Shown here: in pieces, positions 25,673-34,933 of the stretch | Layout of the letters: each line of letters starts with the position of its first letter | Position numbering within the stretch: the stretch's first letter is position 1 | From: Bog-756 sp963841885 | GTDB lineage: Bacteria > Actinomycetota > Acidimicrobiia > Acidimicrobiales > RAAP-2 | Assembly: GCA_963841885.1 (NCBI GenBank) | Contig: CAWJEK010000032.1 | Coordinates: 1 to 64,000, forward strand | Reading direction: 5' to 3' | Length of the DNA stretch: 64,000 nt | The notes under the pieces: generated by a model | What the model saw: the letters and a program-made list of their open reading frames with translations, nothing else | Databases searched by the model: none | What the model was told of the DNA's origin: nothing | Translations under genes and position numbers: made by a program

Positions 25673-27877
25673 CTACCCGAGCCCGTCCACCGCCGCGCCC
25701 AGGAACACCGGGCGGAGCAGGTCGGTCCGCTCGAGCAGATCGGCGGTACGGCCGTCGAATCGGACCTCCCCGCGTTCCAGGAAGACCGCCCGCTCGGCCA
25801 GACTCATGGCCCGGTTGACGCTCTGCTCGACCAGCACCACCGTCGTCCCCTGGGCGTTGACCTCCCGGACGATGCCCATGAGGCGGTCGACCACCATGGG
25901 GGCGAGGCCCAGGGCGAGCTCGTCGATCATCAACAGCTTCGGCGACGTCATGATCACCCGGGCCAGGGCCAGCATCTGCTGTTCTCCCCCGGAGAGCGAC
26001 CCGGCCGGCTGATGGAGACGGACGGCGAGTTCGGGGAACCGGTCGAGGGCCTCGTCCAGGGCGGCGCGGGCCCGCGGGCCGTGCCCCCGCAGCGAGTACG
26101 CCCCGAGCTGCAGGTTGTCCCGCACGGTGAGACCCGGGAACGTCATCTTCCCTCCGACCAGCAGGGCGACCCCCTGGCCGATGATCTGCTCGGGCTCCAG
26201 GAAGGTGCACGTGACCCCGAAGATCCGGACCACCCCGCGGTGCGGGTGCTCGAGTCCGGCCACCGTGCGCAGCAGGGTCGACTTCCCCGCCCCGTTCGTG
26301 CCCAGCAGGGCCACGACCTCCCCTTCGGCCACGTCCAGGTTCACATCGAACAGCACCTGGTTGGCGCCGTAGAACACGTCGAGGTTGTGGACCTGGAGCG
26401 CGGGGACGCTCCCCCCGGACTGGCGGCGGCGACCCTCCTCGTGGCGCTCGATGACGTCCTCGATGACCATGGTGATGTCCCGCTTCACGTGACGGGAGCC
26501 CACGAGCAGCATCACCCCGCCGATCACGCACACCGGTCCGATGACCGTGAGGGCCACGGTCGGGCCCCGGAGGTAGCCGGCGGCGTCGCTCACCGCGCCG
26601 AGCAGCACCCCGCCGGCGAACCCGCCGAACACCAGGGCGGCCACCCCGAACATGGCGAAGCAGATGGTCCGCATCTCGGGCGGGGCGGTGGCCGCCAAGG
26701 TCAGGAAGATACAGATGGAGAGGGGCGAGATGGCCGCCGTCGCCAGCAGCTGGAGGGCGACGACCATCCACAGGTGGGGCATGTAGAGCGAGGTCACGAA
26801 CAGCACCCCGTACACGGCGATGCAGACACCGCCGACGACCAGGGGTCGTTCGGGTGAACGGCGGAACATCCGGTCGCCGACGACGTACGCCACCGGGAGC
26901 CCCACGAACGCCGCCAGACCGATGATCGAGTAGACCTCGCTGCGCTGGGCGGTGTCGAGCCCCCAGTGGCGGGCGAAGTAGAGGTTGCCGAACAGCGGGC
27001 CGCCGGTGCCGGCGAACCCCAGGATCGCCACCGCCACCAGTTCGAAGTAGATCGACCGGATGCGCAGCAACCGGGTCACCGCCGATCCGAGGAGGACCCG
27101 CGGCGCCTGCTCCTGCTGGGTGTGGACGTCCATCCCCGAGGCCTTCAGGATGTGGCTCGACTCGTTCTGGCCCTTGTCGGGCTCCCGCAGGGTGAGCACG
27201 GCGAGGGCGATGGGTACCCCGGCGAGGGCGATCAGCATCCCCCACCGCCAGCTGTGCCCGACCGTCACCACGAACCCGAAGAGCAGGATGCCGATGGTCA
27301 GCGACAGCGGGTCCGAGATGTTGTGCCAGCTGAAGATCCGGCCCCGGGCCTCGGTGGGATAGGCGTCCGAGAGGTACGAGTTGTGGACCGTCTCGCTGAC
27401 GTTGAAGCCGATCGACGCCACCAGGTACAGGAAGGTGAAGGCCCAGATGTTCGGGGCCAGGGCCATGAAGGGCGCCACCAGCGAGAAGACCAGGAGGGCC
27501 ACCCCGGCCACCACCTTGCGGCTGCCCCGGTCGGCCCACAACGCCAGCGGCACGGCCCACACCAGCTGGGCCACGGCGGCCACGAAGGTCATCGCCCCGA
27601 GGGCGGCGTCGTGGATGTGGAAGGTGTGCTCGAGGTTGTTGCCGATGAGCGAGATGCCGTTGCCGAAGGTGTCGGGGACGATGGCGGCCGCGGTCAGCAG
27701 CACGAGCGGCGCGTAGCCGTACTGGTGGAGGATCCCCCGCAGGGGAGGTGGCTTCCCCTCCCCGGTGCCGGGCATCACCGCCAGGTCGGCGACGAACTCC
27801 GACGTGCCCTTCCGGGCCACGACCTCCTGCAGCAGTTCGTCGGGGACCGCGAAGTCGAACTGCACCTGGTCGCCCAT
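25673..27877 (-). CDS. MFS permease fused to a LivF-type ABC ATPase
   Basis: A single uninterrupted 734-residue frame. Residues 1-50 are hydrophilic. Residues 50-470 form an MFS-like permease with about 12 hydrophobic segments, including AVPLALWADRGSRKVVAGVA, which is the MFS loop 2-3 signature region, and VETVHNSYLSDAYP-like residues (SETVHNSYLSDAYPTEARG). A charged linker (VIERHEEGRRRQSGG) leads to an ABC domain from about residue 499: Walker A GTNGAGKST, signature LSGGEQQM, Walker B LLMIDE then LALGLAP, H-loop VEQSVNRA. It is the first gene of the operon, followed by the fused LivHM permease and a LivG ATPase. The permease part could feed or replace the missing binding protein; that is inference. 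Confidence 0.88.
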   Translation of the reverse strand: MGDQVQFDFAVPDELLQEVVARKGTSEFVADLAVMPGTGEGKPPPLRGILHQYGYAPLVLLTAAAIVPDTFGNGISLIGNNLEHTFHIHDAALGAMTFVAAVAQLVWAVPLALWADRGSRKVVAGVALLVFSLVAPFMALAPNIWAFTFLYLVASIGFNVSETVHNSYLSDAYPTEARGRIFSWHNISDPLSLTIGILLFGFVVTVGHSWRWGMLIALAGVPIALAVLTLREPDKGQNESSHILKASGMDVHTQQEQAPRVLLGSAVTRLLRIRSIYFELVAVAILGFAGTGGPLFGNLYFARHWGLDTAQRSEVYSIIGLAAFVGLPVAYVVGDRMFRRSPERPLVVGGVCIAVYGVLFVTSLYMPHLWMVVALQLLATAAISPLSICIFLTLAATAPPEMRTICFAMFGVAALVFGGFAGGVLLGAVSDAAGYLRGPTVALTVIGPVCVIGGVMLLVGSRHVKRDITMVIEDVIERHEEGRRRQSGGSVPALQVHNLDVFYGANQVLFDVNLDVAEGEVVALLGTNGAGKSTLLRTVAGLEHPHRGVVRIFGVTCTFLEPEQIIGQGVALLVGGKMTFPGLTVRDNLQLGAYSLRGHGPRARAALDEALDRFPELAVRLHQPAGSLSGGEQQMLALARVIMTSPKLLMIDELALGLAPMVVDRLMGIVREVNAQGTTVVLVEQSVNRAMSLAERAVFLERGEVRFDGRTADLLERTDLLRPVFLGAAVDGLG

Positions 27878-28026
27878 CGGTGGGGAACCCTATCCCCGAC
27901 CGGGCCGCCGGGCCCGGGACTTCGTCGTGGCACCGGACGGGCCGCCCCCGGACACTCCCACCCGGGTCCCCCGGTCGGCCCGGGTCACTCCCACCCCGGC
28001 CGGCGGCCGGTGGCGCGGCGGTGGCC

Positions 28027-29454
28027 TCACCGCTCCCCCGGCGCCGGCTCGAGATCGACCAACGAGGCGGCGATCCGGTCGGCGTGACCGGTCAGGTCGC
28101 CGTACCGCCCGACGACCTCCGCGTCGGGCTCGGCGGTACCCACCACCGGGTCCATGCGGTCCACGTCCCACGGGTCGCCGAGGGCCCGCGACCCCAACAA
28201 CGCGGCCCCCGCCGAGGCCGCCTGGCCCGAGCGGCGCCACCGGGCCGGCAGGCCGGTGGTACCGGTCAGCACCGCCACCCACACCGACGACGCCGCCCCT
28301 CCCCCGGCCAGGCCCAGTCCCACCACCCCGGCGCCCGCAACCTCGGCCCGGGACATCCGCCCGAGGCACCGCCGGACGTCCCGGGCCACCGCCTCGAACA
28401 CCGCCCGGGCCAGGTCGGCGGGGCCGTGGCTGTCGGCCAGACCGACGAAGCCCGCCGTCGCCCCGGGCCGCCACCACGGGGCCCGGGCCCCGCCGAGCCA
28501 CGGGAGGGCAGTCACCCCGCGGGCCCCGGGTGGGCTCGTCACCGCCAACCGGGCCAGGTCGTCGGCCGACCGGCCGCACAGTCCCCCGAGCCAGTCGAGG
28601 AGGGAGCCGGCGGCCGACAGCCCGCCCTCCCACTGCCAACCGCCGGTGGCCGAGCGGGTGGCCACGATCCCGTCGGGCCCGCCGTTGGCCGCCGCGCCGA
28701 CCGGCATCGACACGTTGGCCGTCGTCCCCCAGCTGACCATGGGCCGGACGTCGGTGGCCCCCGTGCCGAGCACCTCGCACTGCCGGTCGCCGGCGCCGAT
28801 CACCACGGGGACACCCGGCCGCAGACCGAGCTGGGTGGCGGCGTCGGGACGCGTGGTCCCGGTGATGCGGTCCGACGGGACGACGGGAGGCAGCCGGTCG
28901 GCCACCCGGTCGCCCGCGATCGCGTCCAGGACGTCGGACACGGTCCCGTCCGCCTCGTAGCATCCGGTGAGGGAGGCGAGCGAGGGGTCGGTGGCCACCG
29001 TCCCGGTCAGCCGCCAGGCCACCATGTCGCGGGGCGCCAGGATCCAGGCGCAGCGGTCGAGGTCGTCGCCCCGATGGGCCGCCACCCACGCCAGCCGGTC
29101 CGTGACCGACGCGGCCGCGGCCGGTCCGGCGCGCGGCCCGGAGCCGGCGGCCCGGCCGTCCGACCAGAGGATCGCCGGGCCGACCGGCGTGCCGTCCGCG
29201 TCGAAGAGCCCGAAGGTCTGGCGGGCCCCGGTGCACGCCACGGCCTCCACCGCGTCGAGCCGGCCCGGGTCACGGGCGGCGAGCTCCCCGCACGCCGCCG
29301 TCACCGCCGTCCACCATGCGGCCGGGTCCTGCTCCCTCGCCCCCGGCGCCGGGGTGTCGGTGCGCAGGCCCCGGTCGGCGACGTCGACGAGCCCGTCGGC
29401 CTCCCACAGCCCGGCCTTCACCCGGCTCGTCCCGAGGTCCAGGGTGAGGATCAC
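28027..29454 (-). CDS. FGGY-family carbohydrate kinase
   Basis: A 475-residue sugar or polyol kinase. The N-terminal phosphate motif is ILTLDLGTSRVKAGLWEADG, followed by AVACTGARQTFGLFD and ILWSDGRA. The second domain carries VVIGAGDRQCEVLGTG, SWGTTANVSMPVG and the ATP-binding GLGLAGGGAASSVWVAVL. Xylulokinase, gluconokinase and glycerol kinase share this plan; the sugar is unknown. GTG 29454 overlaps the stop of the aldolase gene. Kinase, aldolase and hydroxyacid dehydrogenase form a coupled run and may act on one sugar. Confidence 0.83.
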   Translation of the reverse strand: MILTLDLGTSRVKAGLWEADGLVDVADRGLRTDTPAPGAREQDPAAWWTAVTAACGELAARDPGRLDAVEAVACTGARQTFGLFDADGTPVGPAILWSDGRAAGSGPRAGPAAAASVTDRLAWVAAHRGDDLDRCAWILAPRDMVAWRLTGTVATDPSLASLTGCYEADGTVSDVLDAIAGDRVADRLPPVVPSDRITGTTRPDAATQLGLRPGVPVVIGAGDRQCEVLGTGATDVRPMVSWGTTANVSMPVGAAANGGPDGIVATRSATGGWQWEGGLSAAGSLLDWLGGLCGRSADDLARLAVTSPPGARGVTALPWLGGARAPWWRPGATAGFVGLADSHGPADLARAVFEAVARDVRRCLGRMSRAEVAGAGVVGLGLAGGGAASSVWVAVLTGTTGLPARWRRSGQAASAGAALLGSRALGDPWDVDRMDPVVGTAEPDAEVVGRYGDLTGHADRIAASLVDLEPAPGER

Positions 29455-30221
29455 CGCCCGTGCACGATCCGGGCCAGCCGATCGGCGACACCGGCGGGGT
29501 CCGGGTCCTCGATCACCACCCTCCCGACGGCCAGACCGGAGCCCCCGCCGGCCATGACGTCCCGGGCCAGGTCCTCGACCGGCTCCCCGTCCGGGCGGCG
29601 CGGGCCGCCGAGGAAGAGCACCGGCACGCCCACGGACGCGACCACCCGCCGGACCGCCTCGGAGCGACTCCCGCCCGCCGGGCCGTCGGGCACCGGCACC
29701 TTCAACCGGGGGGCCCCCAGATCGTGGGCGATCACCGCGCCGAGCACCACGTCGTCCGGGGCGTGGGACATCCGTCCCGCCCGCCACACCACCGGCTCGA
29801 TCAGGGCATCGAGACCGGCGTCACGGGCCTCCTCGAGGACCCGGCCGAGCAGTTCGATGGCCGCCGCCCCCGCCGGGTCGTCCGGGGCGATCCGGGTCAT
29901 CAGCTTGACGCCGGTCCACCCGTCGGCGGCCGCCCGGTCCACGGACGCCACCAGCCGGTCGTCGAGTTCGAAGGCCGAGCCGGCCAGTCCGGTGCGGTTG
30001 AGCGAGAGGTAGGTGCGCTGGCCCGGGCGGAGCCCTCCGCCGGCGGCCAGGTCGCCGAGCGGCTGGGCGGTGGCCAGGATCCCGTCGCACCGGGCGACCG
30101 CGGACCGGACGGCTGCGAGGTAGTCGCCGTACCGTTCGATGGTGGCCACCCCCCGGGGTCGGTGGTCGGCGGCCAGGATCAGCAGCTTCCCGTCGTCGTC
30201 CGCACCTCCGGCCACCGTCAC
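29451..30221 (-). CDS. Class I (DeoC/LacD-like, Cgl0158-type) aldolase family protein
   Basis: A 256-residue TIM-barrel protein. LLILAADHRPRGVATIERYG opens the barrel as in the Cgl0158/deoxyribose-phosphate aldolase-related family found in inositol and sugar operons. GVKLMTRIAPDDP carries a candidate Schiff-base lysine, and ALIEPVVW and RLKVPVPDG provide a second candidate lysine. Coupled by GTGA overlaps to the kinase downstream and the dehydrogenase upstream. It probably cleaves the phosphorylated sugar made by the kinase (inference). Confidence 0.68.
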   Translation of the reverse strand: MTVAGGADDDGKLLILAADHRPRGVATIERYGDYLAAVRSAVARCDGILATAQPLGDLAAGGGLRPGQRTYLSLNRTGLAGSAFELDDRLVASVDRAAADGWTGVKLMTRIAPDDPAGAAAIELLGRVLEEARDAGLDALIEPVVWRAGRMSHAPDDVVLGAVIAHDLGAPRLKVPVPDGPAGGSRSEAVRRVVASVGVPVLFLGGPRRPDGEPVEDLARDVMAGGGSGLAVGRVVIEDPDPAGVADRLARIVHGR

Positions 30222-31117
30222 GGGCTCCCGTCCCCGAGACCGGACAGGGCGAGCACGACCTTGGCCAGCGAGGAGAAGTCCTCCCGGCCGTACCCGGCGA
30301 CCGATGCCGCGGTCAGCGCCTGGCGGGCCACCGCGGTCGTGGTCAGCGGCACACCGGCCCGGGCGCCGTAGGCCAGGGCCAGGTCGAGGTCCTTCGCCAT
30401 CAGGTCGGTCATGAAGCCCGGTCGCCACCCGTTGGACGCCGGGCTCTCGGGTACCACGCCGGCCACCGGGAGCCGGGTCCGCACGGCGACACAGTCGCCC
30501 GTGGCGTGGGTCAGGACCTCGTGGAGCTTGGCCATGTCCACCCCGGAGGTGAGCGCCAGGGCCGTCGCCTCCGACGTAGCCAGCATCTGGGCGGCGTAGA
30601 TCAGGTTGTTGCACAGCTTCACGACCTGGCCCATTCCCGGGCCACCCACGTGGACGATGCGTCCCGCGAAGGCGTCGAGGGCCGGGCGCACGGTGTCGAG
30701 CGTCGCCGGGTCCCCGCCGACCATCAGGGTGAGGGTCCCCTGCTCGGCCCCGGCGGTCCCACCGGACAGGGGCGCGTCGAGGAACCCGGCGCCGGCCTCC
30801 GTCACCACCGCGTGCTGGGCGCGGGCCACCTCCGGATCGATGGTGGAGCAGTCGACCACCACCCGGCCGGGGCCGAGGGCGGGCAGCATCGCCGCCACCA
30901 CCTCCGCCACCTGGGGTGAGCTGGGGACACAGAGGAACACGATGTCAGCGGCCCCGGCCACCCCGGCGGGCGATCCCCCGTCGACCGCGCCCAGGGCCAC
31001 CGCCCGGTCGATCGGGCCCCGGCTCCGGGAGGCGACGGTGACGCGATGGCCCGCCTCGAGGAGGTGACGGGTCATGGGAAGGCCCATGGCCCCGAGCCCG
31101 ATGAATCCGAGTTGCAT
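30218..31117 (-). CDS. Beta-hydroxyacid dehydrogenase (3-hydroxyisobutyrate dehydrogenase family)
   Basis: A 299-residue NAD(P)-dependent enzyme. The nucleotide motif is GFIGLGAMGLPMTRHLLEAG; the substrate motif is DAPLSGGTAGAEQGTL; the catalytic Lys lies in GQVVKLCNNLI, and the C-terminal MAKDLDLALAYG is the family helix. Substrates include 3-hydroxyisobutyrate, tartronate semialdehyde and 6-phosphogluconate-like acids. Given the sugar kinase and aldolase in the same coupled run, a sugar-acid semialdehyde is plausible. The ATG is at 31117. Confidence 0.85.
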   Translation of the reverse strand: MQLGFIGLGAMGLPMTRHLLEAGHRVTVASRSRGPIDRAVALGAVDGGSPAGVAGAADIVFLCVPSSPQVAEVVAAMLPALGPGRVVVDCSTIDPEVARAQHAVVTEAGAGFLDAPLSGGTAGAEQGTLTLMVGGDPATLDTVRPALDAFAGRIVHVGGPGMGQVVKLCNNLIYAAQMLATSEATALALTSGVDMAKLHEVLTHATGDCVAVRTRLPVAGVVPESPASNGWRPGFMTDLMAKDLDLALAYGARAGVPLTTTAVARQALTAASVAGYGREDFSSLAKVVLALSGLGDGSP

Positions 31118-31214
31118 CCTGTCCTCCTCGCCGGTGCGCGTCCGCGATCCCTTGACCGAGCGCGTCCCGGCCGCCGTCGCGCCCGGATCGGTGTCAGGTG
31201 AGGCTACGTCGTCG

Positions 31215-32563
31215 TCACCGGAAGAACCGGGGCAACCACGCCGCCGTCCCCGACAGGAGGTCGTCGACCATGGACTCGGTGCGCTCCAGGTCCCCCCGTC
31301 CGGCCAGCGGGTCGAGCAGGAAGGCGGCCGCGGCGGTGGTGCGGTCCCCGGTGAGCGCGGCGTCGAGGGTCAGCTCGGTGACCGCCGCGTGCCGCCGCAC
31401 CAGTTCGGCGAACGGCGCCGGGAGCGCGGCCGCGTCGCGGCCCCGCACGCCGTCCGCGTCCACCACGCAGATCGACTCCACCACCGGTCCGTCGGGGAGG
31501 TCGGGGACCTGTCCCGCGTTGGGGATGTTGACCGGCAGCGCCGCGGCGTGCCGGTCACCAGGGAGTCGATCACCAGGGCCGGGAGCTCTCCCGAGGGCCA
31601 CGTCTGCAGGTCCTTGGAACCGTCCAGCCAGGCGTCGACGTCCGCCACGTAGCCGGCCTGGTGGCGACGGCGGGTCTCCATGGCGGTGAGTTCGACGTTG
31701 TAGCGCCCGCCCCACCCCGACTCCTCGGTGAGCACCCAGGGGACGAACTCGGCCAGGTGCCGGTCGCCGGCGGCGGGTAGGGCGCCCCACCGTTCCAGGA
31801 AGTGGAGGGCCAGGGTGTGGCGTCGGCAGAAGTCGAGCGGCGAGAAGTCCGGTGCGTCGGGCCGGCCCGGGTGCGGGGCGAGGGCGTCGAGGCCGCCGGC
31901 CTCCTCCACCATCCCCCGCAGGAGGTCGAATCCGTCCCGCCCGTCGACGTCGAGCGCGGTCACCACGGGGAAGTGGTTCACCCCGGCCACCGTGGTGGCG
32001 ACCGCCTCGGCCGGCCGGCCCAGCGCGATGGCCAGGTCGAGCGACCAGTTGCCCACCTCGTGGCAGAGCCCGACGGCCCGGACCCCGGTCTCCCGGCAGA
32101 CGGCCCGGGTGAGACAGGTCATCGGGTTGGTGATGTTGAGGAGCCAGGCGTCCGGGCACAGGTCGGCCATGTCCTCGGCGATCCCCATCAGCACCGGCAC
32201 GTTGCGCAGCGAGCGGTTGACCCCACCCGGGCCCACCGTGTCCCCCACCGACTGGCGGATGCCGTAGCGGGCGGGAACGTCGAGGTCCACGGCCATGGAC
32301 TCGAAGCCTCCGGTGGAGATGGTCACGATGACGAAGTCGGCCCCCTCCAGCGACCGGCGCTGGTCGGTGGTGGTGGCGACGGTCGTCTTGGCACCGAGGG
32401 CCTCGTCCAGCCGGCGGGCCAGCGCCTCCATCTTCACCAGCGGTGCCGGGTCGACGTCCTCCAGCACGAGGTGGGCCCCGTGCAGCGACGGCGTGCCGAG
32501 CAGGTCGGCCAGCAGCTCCGGGGTCCACTGGTAGCTGCCCCCACCGATGATGGTGATCTGCAT
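31215..32563 (-). CDS. Glycoside hydrolase family 4 enzyme (one frameshift)
   Basis: About 449 residues after repair. GH4 enzymes are NAD- and metal-dependent glycosidases that act by a redox elimination mechanism. Seen here: QITIIGGGSYQWTPELLADL (NAD site), LNITNPMTCLTRAV, and CHEVGNWSLDLAIA with the metal-binding Cys-His. The CHEV form is associated with alpha-glucosidase members. The frame breaks near 31546 after IDSLVTGT and resumes at AALPVNIPNAGQVPDLPDG through ICVVDADGV to the stop at 31215. Adding a base to CGCCGCGG repairs it. Substrate assignment is tentative. Confidence 0.8.
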
Positions 32564-32638
32564 GCCGCTCAGCGCCCCCCTCGGCCGACTGCCATGACCG
32601 TCACTCTACCGACGGGCCGGAGTCCGTTCCCGGGACCC

Positions 32639-34120
32639 TCACCCGACCGGTGGCGGGCCCTCGGCCCCGTCGCGGGCCCAGCGGATCACCCGCCGGTAGG
32701 CGCCGGCCGAGTCCCGTCCGTCGGCGTCCGTGTCCAGCCACCGGAACCCGCGCGGCCCCCGGGCCCGGTCGATGCCGAAGATCCCGAAGCGCGGCTCGTA
32801 GGAACCCCACTCGTAGTTGTCCACCAGCGACCAGTGCAGATAGGCGGTCACCGGGATGCCGACGGCCACCGCGTCGACCACCGCGCCCACGTGCTCGGCC
32901 AGGTACCGCGGCCGGTCCCAGCCGTCGGTCCGGGAGTGGTTACGGCCGTTGCGGACCCGGGTGCAGAGCCCGTTCTCCACCACCCACAGCGGGAGGCCCG
33001 GGAGCAGCTCGTGCTGGTCCCGGCACCACCGGGTCATCGCCCCCGGATCCGCCCGGACGTCCCAGATGGCCCGCGAGGGCTCCCACTGGCGCCCCCCGGC
33101 GGTGGTGTGGCCCGGGAGCCGCACGGAGTGGGCGGCGACCGGGTCGTACCAGTCGAAGCCGGTGGCGTCGAGGGGCCGGTCGTCGGGCCCGTCGTAGACG
33201 GCGTCCAGCACCCGCCGCTCCGAGGGCCGACGCATCCTCGTCCGCAACGGCCCGCCGGGGGCGCCGTAGGGCGACACCGAGGCGAACAGTCGCCGCAGGG
33301 CCACCTCCACGCCCCCCTGGGCGGGGAACCGCTGGTCGTGGAGTATCCGCCGCTCGTCGAGCCAGGCGTCGATGTCGTGGCGGGCGACCCCGGCGCCGCG
33401 CGCGGTGAGCAGGTCGGTGAGCAGTCGGTCCTGCTCGTAGATCGACGAGGAGCTGGTGTTGACGGTCACCCGGGCGTCGGGCTGGACCCCGTGGATCGCC
33501 CGGTGGGCGAGCACGTGGGCGGTCAGGAGGTGGTCCAGGACCCGGAAGGCCTCGGTGAACGCCCCGCTGCGACCCGGGGGGCACGCGCCCTGCACCCAGC
33601 CCATGAGCGACACGATGTTCGGCTCGTTGATGGTGATCCAGGTGCGGCACCGGCCGGCCAGGGTCGGCACCACCCGGGACACATGGGCGGCGAACCGCTC
33701 GGGGGAGTCCTCCTCGAGCCAGAACTCCTCGCCCAGCCACGCCGGGTGGGTGAAGTGGTGGAGTGAGACGATCGGCTCCAACCCCCGGTCGTGACAGGCG
33801 TCGAGGATGGCCGCGTAACGGTCCAGCGCCACCCCGTCGAAGTCGCCCTCCGTCGGCTCCAGCCGGGGCCACTCGACCGAGAGCCGGAACGCCTCGCACC
33901 CGATGGCGGCCGCCCGGTCGAGCGCCTCCTCGGGGTGGAGCCAGAAGTCGCACGCGTTACCCGACGGCTCGATCCGCCCACCGGCCTCCCAGCGGGCCCA
34001 GTTGTTGGCCGGCTCACCCGGCCCGTTGTAGCCGCCCTCCACCTGGAACCCCGACGTCGCCACCCCGAAGACGAAGTCGTCGGGGAGGGCCACCGGACCG
34101 GTCGGTCGCACGGGGGTCAC
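32639..34120 (-). CDS. Glycoside hydrolase family 1 (beta-glucosidase-like)
   Basis: A 493-residue GH1 TIM barrel. FVFGVATSGFQVEGGY is the N-terminal signature; the acid/base Glu is in WITINEPNIVS near residue 168; the nucleophile Glu is in LWVVENGLCTR near residue 385; AYLHWSLVDNYEWGSYEPRFG is the conserved aglycone/glycone loop. There is no signal peptide, so it acts in the cytosol on imported or internally released beta-glycosides. It starts at GTG 34120 and is divergent from the ThuA gene. Frame intact throughout. Confidence 0.9.
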   Translation of the reverse strand: MTPVRPTGPVALPDDFVFGVATSGFQVEGGYNGPGEPANNWARWEAGGRIEPSGNACDFWLHPEEALDRAAAIGCEAFRLSVEWPRLEPTEGDFDGVALDRYAAILDACHDRGLEPIVSLHHFTHPAWLGEEFWLEEDSPERFAAHVSRVVPTLAGRCRTWITINEPNIVSLMGWVQGACPPGRSGAFTEAFRVLDHLLTAHVLAHRAIHGVQPDARVTVNTSSSSIYEQDRLLTDLLTARGAGVARHDIDAWLDERRILHDQRFPAQGGVEVALRRLFASVSPYGAPGGPLRTRMRRPSERRVLDAVYDGPDDRPLDATGFDWYDPVAAHSVRLPGHTTAGGRQWEPSRAIWDVRADPGAMTRWCRDQHELLPGLPLWVVENGLCTRVRNGRNHSRTDGWDRPRYLAEHVGAVVDAVAVGIPVTAYLHWSLVDNYEWGSYEPRFGIFGIDRARGPRGFRWLDTDADGRDSAGAYRRVIRWARDGAEGPPPVG

Positions 34121-34192
34121 CGGGGTCGGCCCGCCGGTCGGGAGAGGCGCACGCTGTCATCTTGGCATCCGGGCGCCCGACGCGCCGCTGGG

Positions 34193-34198
34193 TAGGAT
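34193..34198 (+). promoter_or_regulatory. -10 box (TAGGAT) of leaderless ThuA gene
   Basis: TAGGAT, six bases (CCGGAC), then ATG 34205. No ribosome binding site. A TTGGCA at 34162-34167 is too far upstream (25-base spacer) to be a normal -35. Confidence 0.45.
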
Positions 34199-34204
34199 CC
34201 GGAC

Positions 34205-34907
34205 ATGGCGAGGCCCACGCTCCTCCACGTGACCCAGGTGGCCCCGTACCGCGACGGGCCCGCCGGGGTCCACGGGGTGCTCGACCAGTCCGCCGTCGCC
34301 CTCGCCCAGCTGGCCGAGTCCGCCGGCCTCGACGGCCGCCGGGTGACCGACGTCCGCGACCTCGGGACCGACGAGTTGGCGGCGGCCCGGGTGGTGGCGC
34401 TCTTCACCATCGGTGAGACGCCGTGGTCCCCCGAACAGCGCGACGCGCTCGTCGGGGGCGTCCGCTCCGGTCGCACCTCCCTGGTGGCCATCCACTCGGC
34501 CACCGACTCCTGTCATGGATGGGACGCCTACGGCCACCTGGTGGGCGCCCGCTTCGACGGCCACCCGTGGACGCGCACCTGTACCCTCGACGTGCTCGAC
34601 CCCGGACACCCGGCCGTGGCCCACCTCGGGGACACCTGGCGGTGGCACGACGAGGTGTACACGTTCCGTGACCTACGGCCCGACGCCCGGGTGCTGCTGT
34701 CGGCCCGTCCATCGGAACTGGAGCCGGACCCCGCACCCGGCGACGCGCCGACCGACGGCTACCCGCTGTCGTGGTGCTTCACCGAAGGGTCGGGCCGGGT
34801 CTTCTCCGACCTCGCTCGGACACTTCCCCCAGGCCTGGGAGAGCCCGGACTACCTCCGCCATCTGGCCGGGGGCCTGGACTGGGCCCTGGCCGCGGACGA
34901 AGGCTGA
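34205..34907 (+). CDS. ThuA-domain (trehalose-utilisation/glutamine amidotransferase-fold) protein (one frameshift)
   Basis: About 233 residues. The fold markers are RVVALFTIGETPWSPEQRDA, LVAIHSATDSCHGWDAYG and WRWHDEVYTFRDL, then PLSWCFTEGSGRVF. A frameshift near 34810 separates this from TSLGHFPQAWESPDYLRHL and LDWALAADEG ending at TGA 34907; the extra base is in TCCGACC. ThuA proteins occur in sugar operons and some are glycoside 3-ketosugar-pathway partners, but their reaction is not well fixed. It is divergent from the GH1 gene. Confidence 0.8.
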
Positions 34908-34933
34908 CCCCGACCTCCGGCCCCGCCGGCGGG

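Noticed and set aside
34922..34933. Perfect 12-base palindrome CCCGCCGGCGGG between the ThuA and GH13 genes as a terminator
   Set aside because: It has no loop and such GC palindromes arise often by chance at this base composition, so I did not list it as a feature.
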